This document shows positions 7,933 to 17,470 of a DNA stretch of 64,000 nt, in pieces. Position 1 is the stretch's first letter. Every line of letters begins with the position of its first letter. The stretch lies in NCBI GenBank assembly GCA_963834685.1, contig CAWICW010000010.1:124001-188000 (forward strand), in the 5' to 3' direction. The position numbers and the translations under genes are program-made. The stretch comes from Palsa-504 sp963834685 (GTDB lineage: Bacteria > Actinomycetota > Actinomycetes > Streptosporangiales > Streptosporangiaceae). The notes under the pieces are model-generated. The model had not been told where the DNA came from and searched no databases. It saw only the letters and a program-made list of their open reading frames with translations.

Positions 7933-8678
7933 ACGACTCGCCCGCCGTGCTCGTGCACGCCAAGGGCTTGCGAAAGGACTACGGCAGCGGCGAGGGCCTG
8001 GTGCGCGCGCTCGACGCGGTCGACCTCGACGTCAGCCGCGGCGAGGCCGTGGCGGTGATGGGCCCGAGTGGCTGCGGGAAATCGACGCTGCTCCACCTGA
8101 TCGGCGGGCTCGATCGCCCGAGCGCCGGACAGCTGTCGGTCGCGGGGCAACACCTCGACCAGCTCTCCGAACGCGCCCTCGCGCACTTGCGCCGCGAAGA
8201 GATCGGATTCATCTTCCAGTCGTTCCAGCTGATGGACGAGCTCACCGCGCAGGAGAACGTCGAACTGCCCGCGCTCCTGGCGGGTTATTCGCCGAACGAG
8301 GCTCGGGCGCGCGCCACGGCACTCCTGGAACAGGTCGGCCTCGGCGATCGCGTCCGGCACCTCCCCTCGATGCTGTCCGGGGGCCAGCGTCAACGCGTCG
8401 CGATCGCGCGGGCACTCGAGAACGATCCGGAAATCGTCCTGGCGGACGAGCCGACCGGCAACTTGGACAGCGCTTCGGCGTTCGACGTGCTGTCGCTGCT
8501 GCGGGACTTGCACGCCCAGGGTTTGACCTTGGTGATCGTTACTCACGACGAGCGGATCGCCGCGACCGCGGACCGCTTGATCTCGATGCGCGACGGAGCG
8601 TTTGTCGACGAGACGCGGCTGACGGGCGGTTCACGAGGGAACCTCACCACCTTCGCGGAGTGGGGGCACCTCAGGTGA
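7929..8678 (+). CDS. ABC transporter ATP-binding protein (LolD/MacB family)
   Basis: The start ATG 7929 overlaps the PadR stop by four bases, giving 249 residues. Walker A (GPSGCGKST), Q-loop (FIFQSFQLMDE), signature (LSGGQRQRVAIARAL) and Walker B (IVLADEPTGNLDS) are all intact. It pairs with the FtsX-type permease that begins 17 bases after its stop. The substrate is unknown; regulation by PadR suggests export of a toxic compound or peptide. Confidence 0.92.
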   Translation: MNDSPAVLVHAKGLRKDYGSGEGLVRALDAVDLDVSRGEAVAVMGPSGCGKSTLLHLIGGLDRPSAGQLSVAGQHLDQLSERALAHLRREEIGFIFQSFQLMDELTAQENVELPALLAGYSPNEARARATALLEQVGLGDRVRHLPSMLSGGQRQRVAIARALENDPEIVLADEPTGNLDSASAFDVLSLLRDLHAQGLTLVIVTHDERIAATADRLISMRDGAFVDETRLTGGSRGNLTTFAEWGHLR

Positions 8679-8695
8679 GATCGAAAGAAAACCTC

Positions 8696-10533
8696 ATGAA
8701 CCAACCGCGACGCGCGCGCCGCGCTGGCCGAGTGCGGGGGCGCGCCCTGCTGCTCTTTCGTCTCGCGCGGCAAGACATCCGGCACCATGTCGCCCAGGCA
8801 GTGCTCTTGGTGGTCGCCATCGCCGCGGCCACGGCCGTGCTCAGCTTGGCCTTCGCGCTGGACGGAGTGAACAGCAACCCCTACCAGCAGACGATGGCGG
8901 CAACGAACGGGCCCGACGTTTTGGCCCAGAGTGGCGGTCCCCCCGCCACCAACGTAACGTCGCCGGCGGACCTCGCCGCGCTCGTGGCGCTGAACCACGC
9001 CCAGGGGGTAGTGGCCCACAGCGGTCCCTATCCGATCGTGGGCGACACCGGCCCGGTGGGGCCCATCATGCGCAGCACGGACCTCGTTACCTCAGTGCAG
9101 GTCGAAGGGCGTGAACCCGGCGTGGCCGCGGTCGACCAGCCCAAGGTGACGGACGGGACGTGGATCCGGCCTGGGGGCGTGGTGGTCGAGCGGTCCTTTG
9201 CCGAGGTGGCGAACCTGCGTCTCGGCCAGACGATCACGCTGAACGGTCACCCCTTCCGGGTGGTCGGCTTCGCCGTCACGGCGGCGTTCGGCGGCTACCC
9301 GGGTATGAGCCTGATCTGGGCCACCGAAGCGGTGGCGCGCAGCCTCGCCACCACGGCGGCCCCGCTGTCGTACATCTCGAACCTCAAGCTGTCCGACGCG
9401 TCGCCACGCGCGGTCAACACGTTTGTAAACACTCATAGCAGCAACAACGCATCCGCCCCGTTTCTCACCTCATGGACAGCGACCGCCTACGGGGACGCCG
9501 CCTTCCTGCGCACCGATCAGGCCTTCCTCTTTACCGGCGCCACGCTGCTCGGCGTGCTCGCGCTGGCGAGCGTGGCCGTCCTCGTCGGTGGCCGCCTAGC
9601 GGAAGGCACCCGGCGGGTCGGACTCCTGAAGGCCACCGGCGGCACGCCGGGCCTGGTCGCGGCGACCTTCCTGGCCGAGAACCTCTTCCTGGCGCTCGTC
9701 GCGGCCTTGGTCGGCCTGTTGGCCGGCTGGGTGCGGCCCCGCTGATCTCCAATCCCGAGGCCGACCTCGTCGGTGCTCCGGGAGCGCCGCCGCTCACGCT
9801 CGTCATGGTCATCGTCGCCCTCGGCGTGGCGCTCGTCGTGGCGCTCGCATCGACTCTCGTTCCCGCGATCCGCGCGGCGCGGATGAGCACGGTCAGCGCG
9901 CTCGCCGACACGCCCCGCCTGCCGAGGCGGCGGGATTCGCTGATACGGCTGTCCAGGAAGCTGCCCGTGCCGGCGCTGTTCGGACTGCGCCTCATCGCGC
10001 GCCGGCCGCGGCGCGCGATCTTCACCGCGGCGAGCATCGCCGTCGCCGTCATGGGTCTGGTCGCCGCGCTCGCCATCCACGCCGCCGTCGACGCCAAGTT
10101 CTCTACCTTCGGGAGTTCGGGCGGGCTGGTCAACCCGGAGGTCCCCCGAGCGGAGCAGGTGCTGACCGCCATCACGATCTCGCTGGTCACCCTGGCCGCG
10201 CTCACCGCGATCTTCGCCGCCTGGGCGACGGTCCTCGACGCGAGACGCGCCGCCGCGGTGACGCTGGCGCTGGGAGCAACCCCGCAGCAGATCCGAGCCG
10301 GGTTGGTCATGGCACAGGTCATTCCCGCGGTGCCCGGCGCGATCCTCGGCCTCCCACTCGGCATCGGCCTGTTCAAGGTCGCGGGACATCACCTGAATGG
10401 CCTGCCGCCAGTGCTCTGGCTGGTCGTCGCCGTGCTCGGAACCGTGTTCGTTGTGGCGGCGCTCACCAGTGTTCCGGCACGGATTGCCCTCCGGCGACCC
10501 GTTGCTGAGATGCTCCAAACCGAGGCGGCGTGA
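8696..10533 (+). pseudogene. FtsX-type ABC permease, split by a single frameshift
   Basis: The reading from ATG 8696 (MNQPRRARRAGRV) gives an N-terminal helix, a large extracytoplasmic domain and the first two helices of the FtsX core, then hits TGA 9743-9745 after GLLAGWVRPR. In another frame the protein continues without a gap (APLISNPEADLVGAPG), including the second FtsX repeat, and ends at 10533. Comparing the frames, one base appears missing at about 9731. The intact protein would be about 612 residues with two FtsX units, the usual permease for a lone LolD-like ATPase. Either a recent inactivating mutation or a sequence error; both halves are well preserved, so decay is not advanced. 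Confidence 0.8.
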
Positions 10534-10637
10534 CGCCTTGCGGCCGGGAGCCGCTTATGCCCCAGTTTTCAAGCAGGCCTTAAGAAAGATCTTGAACAAG
10601 TATTCGCAGACAAGCCTACTATTCGAAATGGATGTGC

Positions 10638-10643
10638 TAGAAT
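10638..10643 (+). promoter_or_regulatory. -10 box TAGAAT for a probable leaderless transcript
   Basis: TAGAAT ends six bases before ATG 10650, so transcription would begin at or next to the start codon, and no ribosome binding site is present. TATTCG recurs at 10601, 10620 and 10643 across this AT-rich stretch. The AT content contrasts sharply with the gene itself. Confidence 0.5.
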
Positions 10644-10649
10644 ATTCGT

Positions 10650-12386
10650 ATGCCTCCAGATCCATGCCCCCGCCCGTCGGGCGACGCCGAGGAGCCTGAC
10701 AGCTCCCCGCTGACGCCCGCCGCGGACGCAGACGGGCGCGAGGATGACTGGGAGGTCCCGGCCGAGCAGGGGCTGTACGTGTGCCTGCCCGCTGAGCAGC
10801 TGACCCTGGCCGGGTTCGCGCAGGGCGGCGAGGCCGACACGATGGCGCCCGGCCCGCTGCTGGGCACCGTGGTTCATGCGGTGACCGGCGAGGACGGCCG
10901 GGGGCTGGCGGGGTGTTCGGACGATCAGCTGGTGGGGATCATCTCCGCGGCGCGGCGGATGGAAGCTCGCAACGCGTGGACGCAGATGGCCGCGATGCGG
11001 GAGTTCGCCTCCCGCCGCCGGGCGGTCCGCGGTCCGGGCGGCAGCCAGGCGGAGTTCGCCGCTGATGAGCTGGCCGATGAGCTTCACCTGACCCCGCTGT
11101 CGGCCGCCGAGCAGATCGACTTCGCCTGCACGGTCGCTACGAGGCTGCCGCGGACGTTCGCGGCGCTGGCGGCCGGCCAGATCCACCCGGTGCACGTACG
11201 GATCATCGAGGACGAGACCCGATTCCTGACCGAGGAGGACGCCGCGAAGGCCGACGCGGTGCTGGCTGAGCAGGCGCCGGGGATGACATTCGGGGAGTCG
11301 CGTCATGCCGCGCACAAGCTGGTCCTCAAACTCGATCCCGACGCGGCCCGCAAGCGGAAGGAAGCCGCCCGCGCCGAGGCGCATGTGCGGCGGTTCCGGG
11401 AGAATTCCGGCAACGCCGGGATGGTGGCCCGCGAGCTCCCCTCCGATGAGGTGCTTGCGTCGTGGCAGCATGTGGAGCAGCGGGCCCTGGACCTGCGCGC
11501 GGCCGGGCTACCGGGCACGCTGCAGGAGCTACGCGTGCGGGCCTACCTGGACCTGCTGCAGGAACGTGACAGCCGCCCCCTGCTCGCCGATCCCGGTTCG
11601 GCCGGTGAGGCCAGCGTCCCGGGCGAGTCCCTGCCGCCGGACGGCGGCCCGGACGGCAGCGGCGATGAACCCGGCGGCCAGGACGGGCCCGATGAGAACG
11701 GCGGACCGGGCGACGGACCGGGAGGGAACGGCAACCCCGATGGCTCCGGCGGACCGGGCGGATCGGGTCGCGCTCCTGGCCGCGGTGATGACTCCGGGCC
11801 GAGCGTCGCGGCGCTGGTCACCATCACCATCCCCCTGGCCACGTTGCAGGGCCGGTCCGAGACACCGGGGCAGGCCGACGGGTTCGGTCTGCTGGACGGT
11901 GATGAGGCCCGCGACCTGGCTGCCGCCGCGGCCCGGCACCCGCGCACCCGGTGGTGTGTCACCGCGCTGAACCCCGACGGGACCGCCGCCGCTCACGGCT
12001 GCATCCCCGGCCGGCGCGGACCACCGGGCTTGCCCATCCTGACCATCCCGCTGATCCCCCTGGCCCGCGGCCCCTGCGACCACGCCCACGCCGAGATCGG
12101 CTACCACCCCAGCCGCAAGCTGGCCCACCTGATCCGGGCGCGCAGCGCCACCTGCACCGCGCCCGGCTGCCGTCGGCCCGCGGCTCGCTGCGACCTGGAC
12201 CACACCATTGCCTGGGACCAGGGCGGGATCACCTGCGAGTGCGACCTGGCTCCGCTGTGCCGTCACCATCACCGGTCTAAGCAGGCCGAAGGGTGGTCAC
12301 TGGAGCAGCCCGAACCAGGCATCCTGGTCTGGCGAACGCCCTCCGGCCGCAGATACACCACCACCCGCACGGAGTATTCGGTCTAG
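10650..12386 (+). CDS. DUF222 (13E12 repeat) protein with C-terminal HNH endonuclease domain
   Basis: A 578-residue protein with an N-terminal DUF222 region (DQLVGIISAARRMEARNAWT through SAAEQIDFACTVATRLPRTF), a Gly/Pro/Asp-rich low-complexity linker near residues 310-385, and a C-terminal HNH domain. The HNH part has paired Cys (CTAPGCRRPAARCDLDH) and the motif CECDLAPLCRHHHR, with the expected His and metal-binding Cys residues. This multi-copy family is frequent in actinomycetes and is often linked to mobile DNA; its exact job is not settled. Its stop overlaps the convergent flavoprotein gene by four bases. Confidence 0.85.
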   Translation: MPPDPCPRPSGDAEEPDSSPLTPAADADGREDDWEVPAEQGLYVCLPAEQLTLAGFAQGGEADTMAPGPLLGTVVHAVTGEDGRGLAGCSDDQLVGIISAARRMEARNAWTQMAAMREFASRRRAVRGPGGSQAEFAADELADELHLTPLSAAEQIDFACTVATRLPRTFAALAAGQIHPVHVRIIEDETRFLTEEDAAKADAVLAEQAPGMTFGESRHAAHKLVLKLDPDAARKRKEAARAEAHVRRFRENSGNAGMVARELPSDEVLASWQHVEQRALDLRAAGLPGTLQELRVRAYLDLLQERDSRPLLADPGSAGEASVPGESLPPDGGPDGSGDEPGGQDGPDENGGPGDGPGGNGNPDGSGGPGGSGRAPGRGDDSGPSVAALVTITIPLATLQGRSETPGQADGFGLLDGDEARDLAAAAARHPRTRWCVTALNPDGTAAAHGCIPGRRGPPGLPILTIPLIPLARGPCDHAHAEIGYHPSRKLAHLIRARSATCTAPGCRRPAARCDLDHTIAWDQGGITCECDLAPLCRHHHRSKQAEGWSLEQPEPGILVWRTPSGRRYTTTRTEYSV

Positions 12387-14878
12387 GTAGCGGGGTCGGA
12401 TCTCTGCTGGTCGTAGCGGCCTTTGGGGCGGTCGTTGAGGGGGTCGAAGGGGGGGCGGAGGTGGACGGTGGCGGGGTACAGGTGGCCGCCTACGTTGACC
12501 TGGTAGGTGCCGGCGCGGGCGTGGCCGGGGGTGAGGACGTCGCCGTGGGGATGGCGGATGTAGGCCAGGGCTACGCAGCCGCCTAGGGTCTCGCCCCAGG
12601 CGCCGGAGGTGACCTGGCCGACGGCTAGCCCGTCGCGCAGGACCAGCTCACCGCCCCAGATCATGGCGGCCGGGTCGTCGAGGACGAGGGAGATCAGGCG
12701 GCGGCGGGGACCCTCGGCGCGGGCCTTCTCGACCGCCTCGCGGCCCAGGAACGGGATTGCGGTCTTGAGCTTGCAGGCGAACAGCAGGCCGGCCTCGACC
12801 GGGTTGTAGTCGGGGGTCAGCTCGCGGCCGAAGGCGCGATAGGCCTTTTCCAGCCGGAGCGACTCGATCGCGTAGTAGCCGGCGTTGGCCAGGCCCAGAT
12901 CGGCGCCCGCCGCGACGAGGTCCTCGTAGACGCCGACGGCGAAGTCCGGCGGGATGTACAGCTCCCAGCCGAGCTCGCCGACGTAGGTGATCCGGGTCGC
13001 GCGGACGGTGGCGTAGCCCAGGTCGATCTCGCGGCTGGTGCCGAACGGGAAGGCCTCGTCGCCGAAGTCGGCGCGGGACAAGCGGGACAGCAGGTCGCGG
13101 GAGCGCGGGCCCATGACGCCGTAGACGGCGTAGGCGGAGGTCACGTCGACCAGCGACGCGTGCGCGTCGGCGGGGATCCGCGCCCGGATGTGGTCCTTGT
13201 CGCGTTCGGTGGTGGCCGAGCTGCTGACCAGCAGGAACTCGTCGGCCTTGAGCCGGGTGACGGTGATGTCGGCCTCGTAGGTGCCGCGCGCGTTCAGCAT
13301 GCCGGTGTACACGGTGCGGCCGGGCTCGACGGCGACGTCGTTGGTGCACAGCCACTGCAGGACCTGCTCGGCGTCCCGCCCGGTGACCAGGTACTTGGAG
13401 AAGCTGGTCTGGTCGAACAGGGCGACGGCGGTGCGGGCGGCGCGCTGCTCGCGGTTACAGTGGGGCTGCCAGTTCTGCTGGCCCCAGGCGTACTCGATGA
13501 CCGGGCGCTCACCGGGCGGGGCGAAGAAGTTGGCCCGCTCCCAGCCCATCTTGCTGCCGAAGCAGGCGTTGGCCTGCTGGAGCAGGTGGTAGGCCGGGGA
13601 GCGGCGGAACGGCCGGGCGCTCTCCAGCTCCCGGTTCGGCCACGGCACCGCGTAGTGCAGGCCCAGCACCTCGCTGACCCGGTCGTGCAGCCACTGGTTG
13701 TTGCCGTTGAAGGCGGCGAACCGCCGGATATCGACCGCGGACAGGTCCAGGCTCGGCTCGCCCGCCACGATCCACTCGGCCAGGGCCCGCCCGGCGCCGC
13801 CCGCCGAGGCGATGCCGACCGAGTTGAAGCCGGCGCCGACGAAGAAGTTCCGCAGCTCCGGCGCCTCGCCCAGGATGAACTGGTTGTCCGGGGTGAAGCT
13901 CTCCGGGCCGTTGTAGAACATCTTGATCCCGGTCTCGGCCAGCACCGGGATCCGGGTGATCGCGTTGTCCATCAGGATCGCGAAGTGGTCCCAGTCCTCG
14001 TCCAGCAGCTTGAACTCGAACGGGTAGGGCAGCTGGTCGGGTGCGACCCAGGGCTTGGCCTCGGGCTCGAAGCCGCCGACGACCAGGCCGCCCACCTCTT
14101 CCTTGATGTAGGTGTAGCCGTCCGGGTCGCGCAGCACCGGCAGGTCCCGGTGCACCCCGTCGATCGGCTCGGTGACCACGTAGAAGTGCTCGGCGGAGTG
14201 CAGCGGCACGGTCACCCCGCACATCGCGCCGACCTGCTTGGCCCACTGGCCGGCGCAGTTGACCACCACCTCGGCCTCGACGTCGCCGGCGTCGGTACGC
14301 ACGCCCTTGATCTCGCCCCTGGTCACGTCGATGCCGATAACGCGGGTCCGCTCCCTGATCGTGACGCCGCGGTCGCGGGCGCCGCGGGCCAGCGCGGCGG
14401 TCAGGTCGGTCGGGTTGGCCCGGCCGTCGCCGGGCAGCCAGATGGCCCCGGCCAGGTCGTCGATGCGGATCACGGGGAACAGCTCGCGGGCCCGTCGCGG
14501 GCTGATCAGCTCGGCCTCGAGATCAAAGGCCTCGGCGGTGGCGGCCGTGCGGCGCAGCTGGGTCAGGCGGTCCGGGGTCCGGGCCACGGTCACGCCGCCG
14601 CAGCGGCGAAAGCCGGTGGACAGGCCGGTCTCCGCCTCCAGCCGGTCGTACAGCTCGGTGGAGTACTGCACCAGCCGGGTGCCGTTCTCCGAGGCGCGCA
14701 GCTGGCCGACCAGGCCCGCCGCGTGCCAGGTGGTACCGCAGGACAGCTGGCCCTGCTCGAGCAGCAGCACATCGGTCCAGCCCAGGTGGGCCAGGTGGTA
14801 GGCGACGCTGGCGCCGATCACTCCCCCGCCGATGATCACCACGTGGGCACGCGGGGGTAGGTTCGCGGGGTCAGTCAT
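12383..14878 (-). CDS. FAD-dependent demethylating oxidoreductase (dimethylglycine/sarcosine dehydrogenase-like) with GcvT domain
   Basis: An 831-residue protein with an N-terminal DAO fold and Rossmann motif (VVIIGGGVIGASVAYHLA), then TTWHAAGLVGQL, where the family's His binds FAD covalently. The C-terminal half is a GcvT-type folate-binding domain (LGRDYATVRATRITYVGELG-like region near 12960-13030 and a C-terminal barrel). Family members oxidise N-methyl groups of dimethylglycine or sarcosine and pass the one-carbon unit to tetrahydrofolate. Its ATG overlaps the stop of the kinase-like gene by 8 bases, so the two are coupled. The exact methylated substrate is uncertain. Confidence 0.85.
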   Translation of the reverse strand: MTDPANLPPRAHVVIIGGGVIGASVAYHLAHLGWTDVLLLEQGQLSCGTTWHAAGLVGQLRASENGTRLVQYSTELYDRLEAETGLSTGFRRCGGVTVARTPDRLTQLRRTAATAEAFDLEAELISPRRARELFPVIRIDDLAGAIWLPGDGRANPTDLTAALARGARDRGVTIRERTRVIGIDVTRGEIKGVRTDAGDVEAEVVVNCAGQWAKQVGAMCGVTVPLHSAEHFYVVTEPIDGVHRDLPVLRDPDGYTYIKEEVGGLVVGGFEPEAKPWVAPDQLPYPFEFKLLDEDWDHFAILMDNAITRIPVLAETGIKMFYNGPESFTPDNQFILGEAPELRNFFVGAGFNSVGIASAGGAGRALAEWIVAGEPSLDLSAVDIRRFAAFNGNNQWLHDRVSEVLGLHYAVPWPNRELESARPFRRSPAYHLLQQANACFGSKMGWERANFFAPPGERPVIEYAWGQQNWQPHCNREQRAARTAVALFDQTSFSKYLVTGRDAEQVLQWLCTNDVAVEPGRTVYTGMLNARGTYEADITVTRLKADEFLLVSSSATTERDKDHIRARIPADAHASLVDVTSAYAVYGVMGPRSRDLLSRLSRADFGDEAFPFGTSREIDLGYATVRATRITYVGELGWELYIPPDFAVGVYEDLVAAGADLGLANAGYYAIESLRLEKAYRAFGRELTPDYNPVEAGLLFACKLKTAIPFLGREAVEKARAEGPRRRLISLVLDDPAAMIWGGELVLRDGLAVGQVTSGAWGETLGGCVALAYIRHPHGDVLTPGHARAGTYQVNVGGHLYPATVHLRPPFDPLNDRPKGRYDQQRSDPAT

Positions 14879-15794
14879 CGTGCTGGACTGCCTCGAGCAG
14901 GGCGGGGAAGCCCGCGGCCGTCAAGCCGGCCGCCGCGCCCTCGAAGCGTTCCATGGCCCAGGACCAGAAGTCGTACTCGATCGGGCTGGCGCCGTTCTGG
15001 ATCGCGCCCCACAGGGTCCAGCCGTACATGCCGACCAGGCCGAGCAGATAGGCCCGGGCGATCTTGCTGCGCCGCGGCCGGCCGTAGTAGGCCGTGACCA
15101 GCGCGGCCAGGGCGTCGTCGGACAGGTGTGACTCGGCCGCGATGTTGCCGAGCTCGAAGCAGGCGTCGTTGTTGCCGGACAGCTCGTAGTCGATCAGCCA
15201 GATCCGGTCCCCGTCATCGATGATGTTCGCGGCCAGCAGGTCGTTGTGGCACGGGACCGTCCCCTCGGCCCGGACGGCCAGCGCCTTCTCGGCCGCGTCG
15301 ACCTGCGGCCGCAGGTCGTCGTAGCGGTCCGGGATCCGGAAGCCGCGGGCCCGGGCGACCGCCAGGTAACCCCGCTGGATGTCGAACATGTCAAAGTCGT
15401 TGCCGAACCGCTGGCCCCCGTGCAGCCGGCGGCAGGCCGCGGCGATCCGCGGGATGTTCTCGGCGGCGGCCACGTCCGCGGCCCCGAACGTCCGGCCCTC
15501 GATGTAGCCCACGACCAGCAGGCGATCCTGGGGACGGTACTCGATAACAGGCGCCCCCGCCCCGGAGGCGGCCGCGGCAACCGAGTTCCGGTACTCGCAG
15601 TCCCGGTCGATGGCCAGCAGCTCGCTGCCGCCCGATGACAGGCGCGCGACGAAGGCACCCTGCGGGGTGACCACCTTGTAGTTCCGGTTGGTCAGCCCGC
15701 CCGGCAGCTCGCTGACCGTGCGCGGCTGGCCGGTCAGGTGATCGGTCCGGTCGAAGAGGGCGTCGAGTTCCGGTCTAGACCCTGAGGGCTCCAC
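14871..15794 (-). CDS. Choline/ethanolamine kinase-like phosphotransferase
   Basis: An APH-fold kinase of about 307 residues starting at GTG 15794; longer upstream starts would read through the intergenic operator region. It has a glycine-rich start (SELPGGLTNRNYKVV), the catalytic loop PCHNDLLAANII with His-x-Asp and Asn, and a metal-binding IDYE. This matches LicA-like choline or ethanolamine kinases. It is the first gene of an operon with the demethylating flavoprotein and lies divergent from an amino-acid permease, suggesting uptake and processing of an amino-alcohol or methylated amine. One GGTCTAGAC operator falls inside its first codons. Confidence 0.8.
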   Translation of the reverse strand: MEPSGSRPELDALFDRTDHLTGQPRTVSELPGGLTNRNYKVVTPQGAFVARLSSGGSELLAIDRDCEYRNSVAAAASGAGAPVIEYRPQDRLLVVGYIEGRTFGAADVAAAENIPRIAAACRRLHGGQRFGNDFDMFDIQRGYLAVARARGFRIPDRYDDLRPQVDAAEKALAVRAEGTVPCHNDLLAANIIDDGDRIWLIDYELSGNNDACFELGNIAAESHLSDDALAALVTAYYGRPRRSKIARAYLLGLVGMYGWTLWGAIQNGASPIEYDFWSWAMERFEGAAAGLTAAGFPALLEAVQHDD

Positions 15795-15832
15795 GGGGCC
15801 ACGGTAGTGCTTTGCCGTTAATGGGTCTAGAC
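15772..15832. promoter_or_regulatory. Two GGTCTAGAC operators of GntR/HutC type in the divergent promoter region
   Basis: GGTCTAGACC (15772-15781) is a perfect palindrome, and GGTCTAGACA (15824-15833) shares its core GTCTAGAC. Their centres are exactly 52 bases apart, about five helical turns, so two dimers would sit on the same DNA face. The core equals that bound by HutC-subfamily GntR regulators such as DasR of Streptomyces (known family fact). A HutC-type GntR gene lies 1.6 kb away in this locus, making it the likely binder. Confidence 0.75.
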
Positions 15833-15912
15833 AGTAAAGGGTTGCGGCCGTACATTTAGCGCTCAAATGGCGGGTCACGGGTTTCCGTCGGTCCCAAGGG
15901 GAGGTCCCCTAC

Positions 15913-17463
15913 ATGAGCACTGGCACCGAGGTTTCCGGCGGGCAGGAGCGGGATTCCGCTGACCTGGCCCGCTTCGGCTACAAGCAGGAACTCAAGCGCT
16001 CGCTCGGGCTGTTCAGCTCGTTCTCGGTCGCGTTCAGCTACATCTCGCCGTCGACCGGCATCTTCACCCTGTTCTCGCTGGGCCTGGTCACCATCGGCGG
16101 GGTGTTCATCTGGACCTGGCCGGTCGTCGCGCTCGGCCAGTTCATCGTGGCGCTGAACTTCGCCGAGGTGTCCAGCCATTACCCGGTGGCGGGCTCGGTC
16201 TTCCAGTGGACGAAATACCTGGCCGGCCGGACCTACTCCTGGTTCACCGGCTGGATTTACCTGTTCGCCGGCATCCTGACCGTGACCGCGGTGGTGGCCA
16301 CGCTGCCGCTGGCGCTGATCCCCGCGCTGAACGGGCTCGGCTGGCACTCGCTGAACGCGGCCAGCCTGCACACCCAGCTGGTGGTGGCGCTGATCACGCT
16401 GGTCGTCATCACCATCTTGAACATCTTCGGGGTCCGGCTGGTCTCGATCATCAACAACACCGGCGTGGTGTTCGAGATCCTCGGCATGTTCGTGTTCGCG
16501 CTGGTGCTGCTGGCGTTCCACAACCACCAGGGCTTCCATGTGGTGACCGACAGCGCGGGCCTGCCGGTGAACGGGAGCACGTTCCTGGCCGCGATGTTCA
16601 TGAGCCTGTTCGTCATCTACGGCTTCGACACCGCCTCGACGCTGTCCGAGGAGACCAAGGACCCGCGCCGGGCCGCGCCCAAGGCGGTGCTGTACTCGGT
16701 GATCGGCGCGTTCATCATCGGCGGCGTGTTCCTGCTCGGCACGCTGGTGGCGATCCCCCACCTGGGCTTCGCGGTGAAGAACGCGTGGGGCCCGGCGAAT
16801 ATCATCGAGGCCAACTTCTCCACCCCGTTCGCCACGCTGTACTTGTTCGTGGTCTCCGCCGCGATCTTCGTCTGCTGCCTGTCCATCCTGGCCGCGACGA
16901 TCCGGCTGTGCTTCGGCATGTCGCGGGACAACCAGCTGCCGATCTCCGCAGTGCTGTCCCGGGTCTCGCCCAGGCTGCACACCCCGATATGGAGCTGCAT
17001 CGTGATCGCGCTGCTGTCCGCGATCCCGTTCCTGCAGTACTCGGGCGCCGCGACGATCGCGATCGCGGCGACCGGCATGATCTACCTGAGCTACTTCCTG
17101 GGCAACATCGTGATCATGCGGGCGCGGGCCCGAGGCTGGCCGAGGGTCGGCGCGCCGTTCAAGCTGGGCCGCTGGGGCATCCTGGTCAACATCGTCGCGC
17201 TGCTGTACGGCGGGGCCATGCTGATCAACTTCGCCTGGCCGCGGCCGGCCAGCAACCCCAAGCCCAACCAGACCAACGGGCTGCTCAAGCTGGGGTTCCT
17301 GGACGGGATCCCGATCTTGTGGACCGTGGTGGTCTTCATCGCGCTCGTGGGGGCCATCTACTACCTGATCGTCGGCCGGACCAAGGCGTTCGCGCCGGTG
17401 ACCACGCCGCCCGAGGACGACCCGGTGGAGCAGCCCGCGGGCGGCTCCGGGGCGGCAGCTTAG
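15913..17463 (+). CDS. APC-superfamily amino acid/amine permease
   Basis: A 516-residue membrane protein with about 12 hydrophobic helices and the APC-family start (FGYKQELKRSLGLFSSFSVA, FSYISPSTGIFTLF). AAGGGGAGG ends 8 bases before ATG 15913. The family imports amino acids, polyamines, choline-like amines or ethanolamine. Being divergent from the choline-kinase-like/flavoprotein operon and followed by the GntR gene, it is probably the uptake system for their substrate. Both transcription units would be controlled through the GTCTAGAC sites. Confidence 0.88.
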   Translation: MSTGTEVSGGQERDSADLARFGYKQELKRSLGLFSSFSVAFSYISPSTGIFTLFSLGLVTIGGVFIWTWPVVALGQFIVALNFAEVSSHYPVAGSVFQWTKYLAGRTYSWFTGWIYLFAGILTVTAVVATLPLALIPALNGLGWHSLNAASLHTQLVVALITLVVITILNIFGVRLVSIINNTGVVFEILGMFVFALVLLAFHNHQGFHVVTDSAGLPVNGSTFLAAMFMSLFVIYGFDTASTLSEETKDPRRAAPKAVLYSVIGAFIIGGVFLLGTLVAIPHLGFAVKNAWGPANIIEANFSTPFATLYLFVVSAAIFVCCLSILAATIRLCFGMSRDNQLPISAVLSRVSPRLHTPIWSCIVIALLSAIPFLQYSGAATIAIAATGMIYLSYFLGNIVIMRARARGWPRVGAPFKLGRWGILVNIVALLYGGAMLINFAWPRPASNPKPNQTNGLLKLGFLDGIPILWTVVVFIALVGAIYYLIVGRTKAFAPVTTPPEDDPVEQPAGGSGAAA

Positions 17464-17470
17464 CGCGGAC

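Noticed and set aside
10601..10655. LexA/SOS box upstream of the HNH gene
   Set aside because: TATTCG repeats are direct, and the actinobacterial SOS palindrome TCGAAC-N4-GTTCGA is not present.
13160..14860. Long plus-strand open frame opposite the flavoprotein gene
   Set aside because: It is the high-GC shadow of the minus-strand gene, with Val/Gly/Asp/Arg-rich low-complexity content and no motif.
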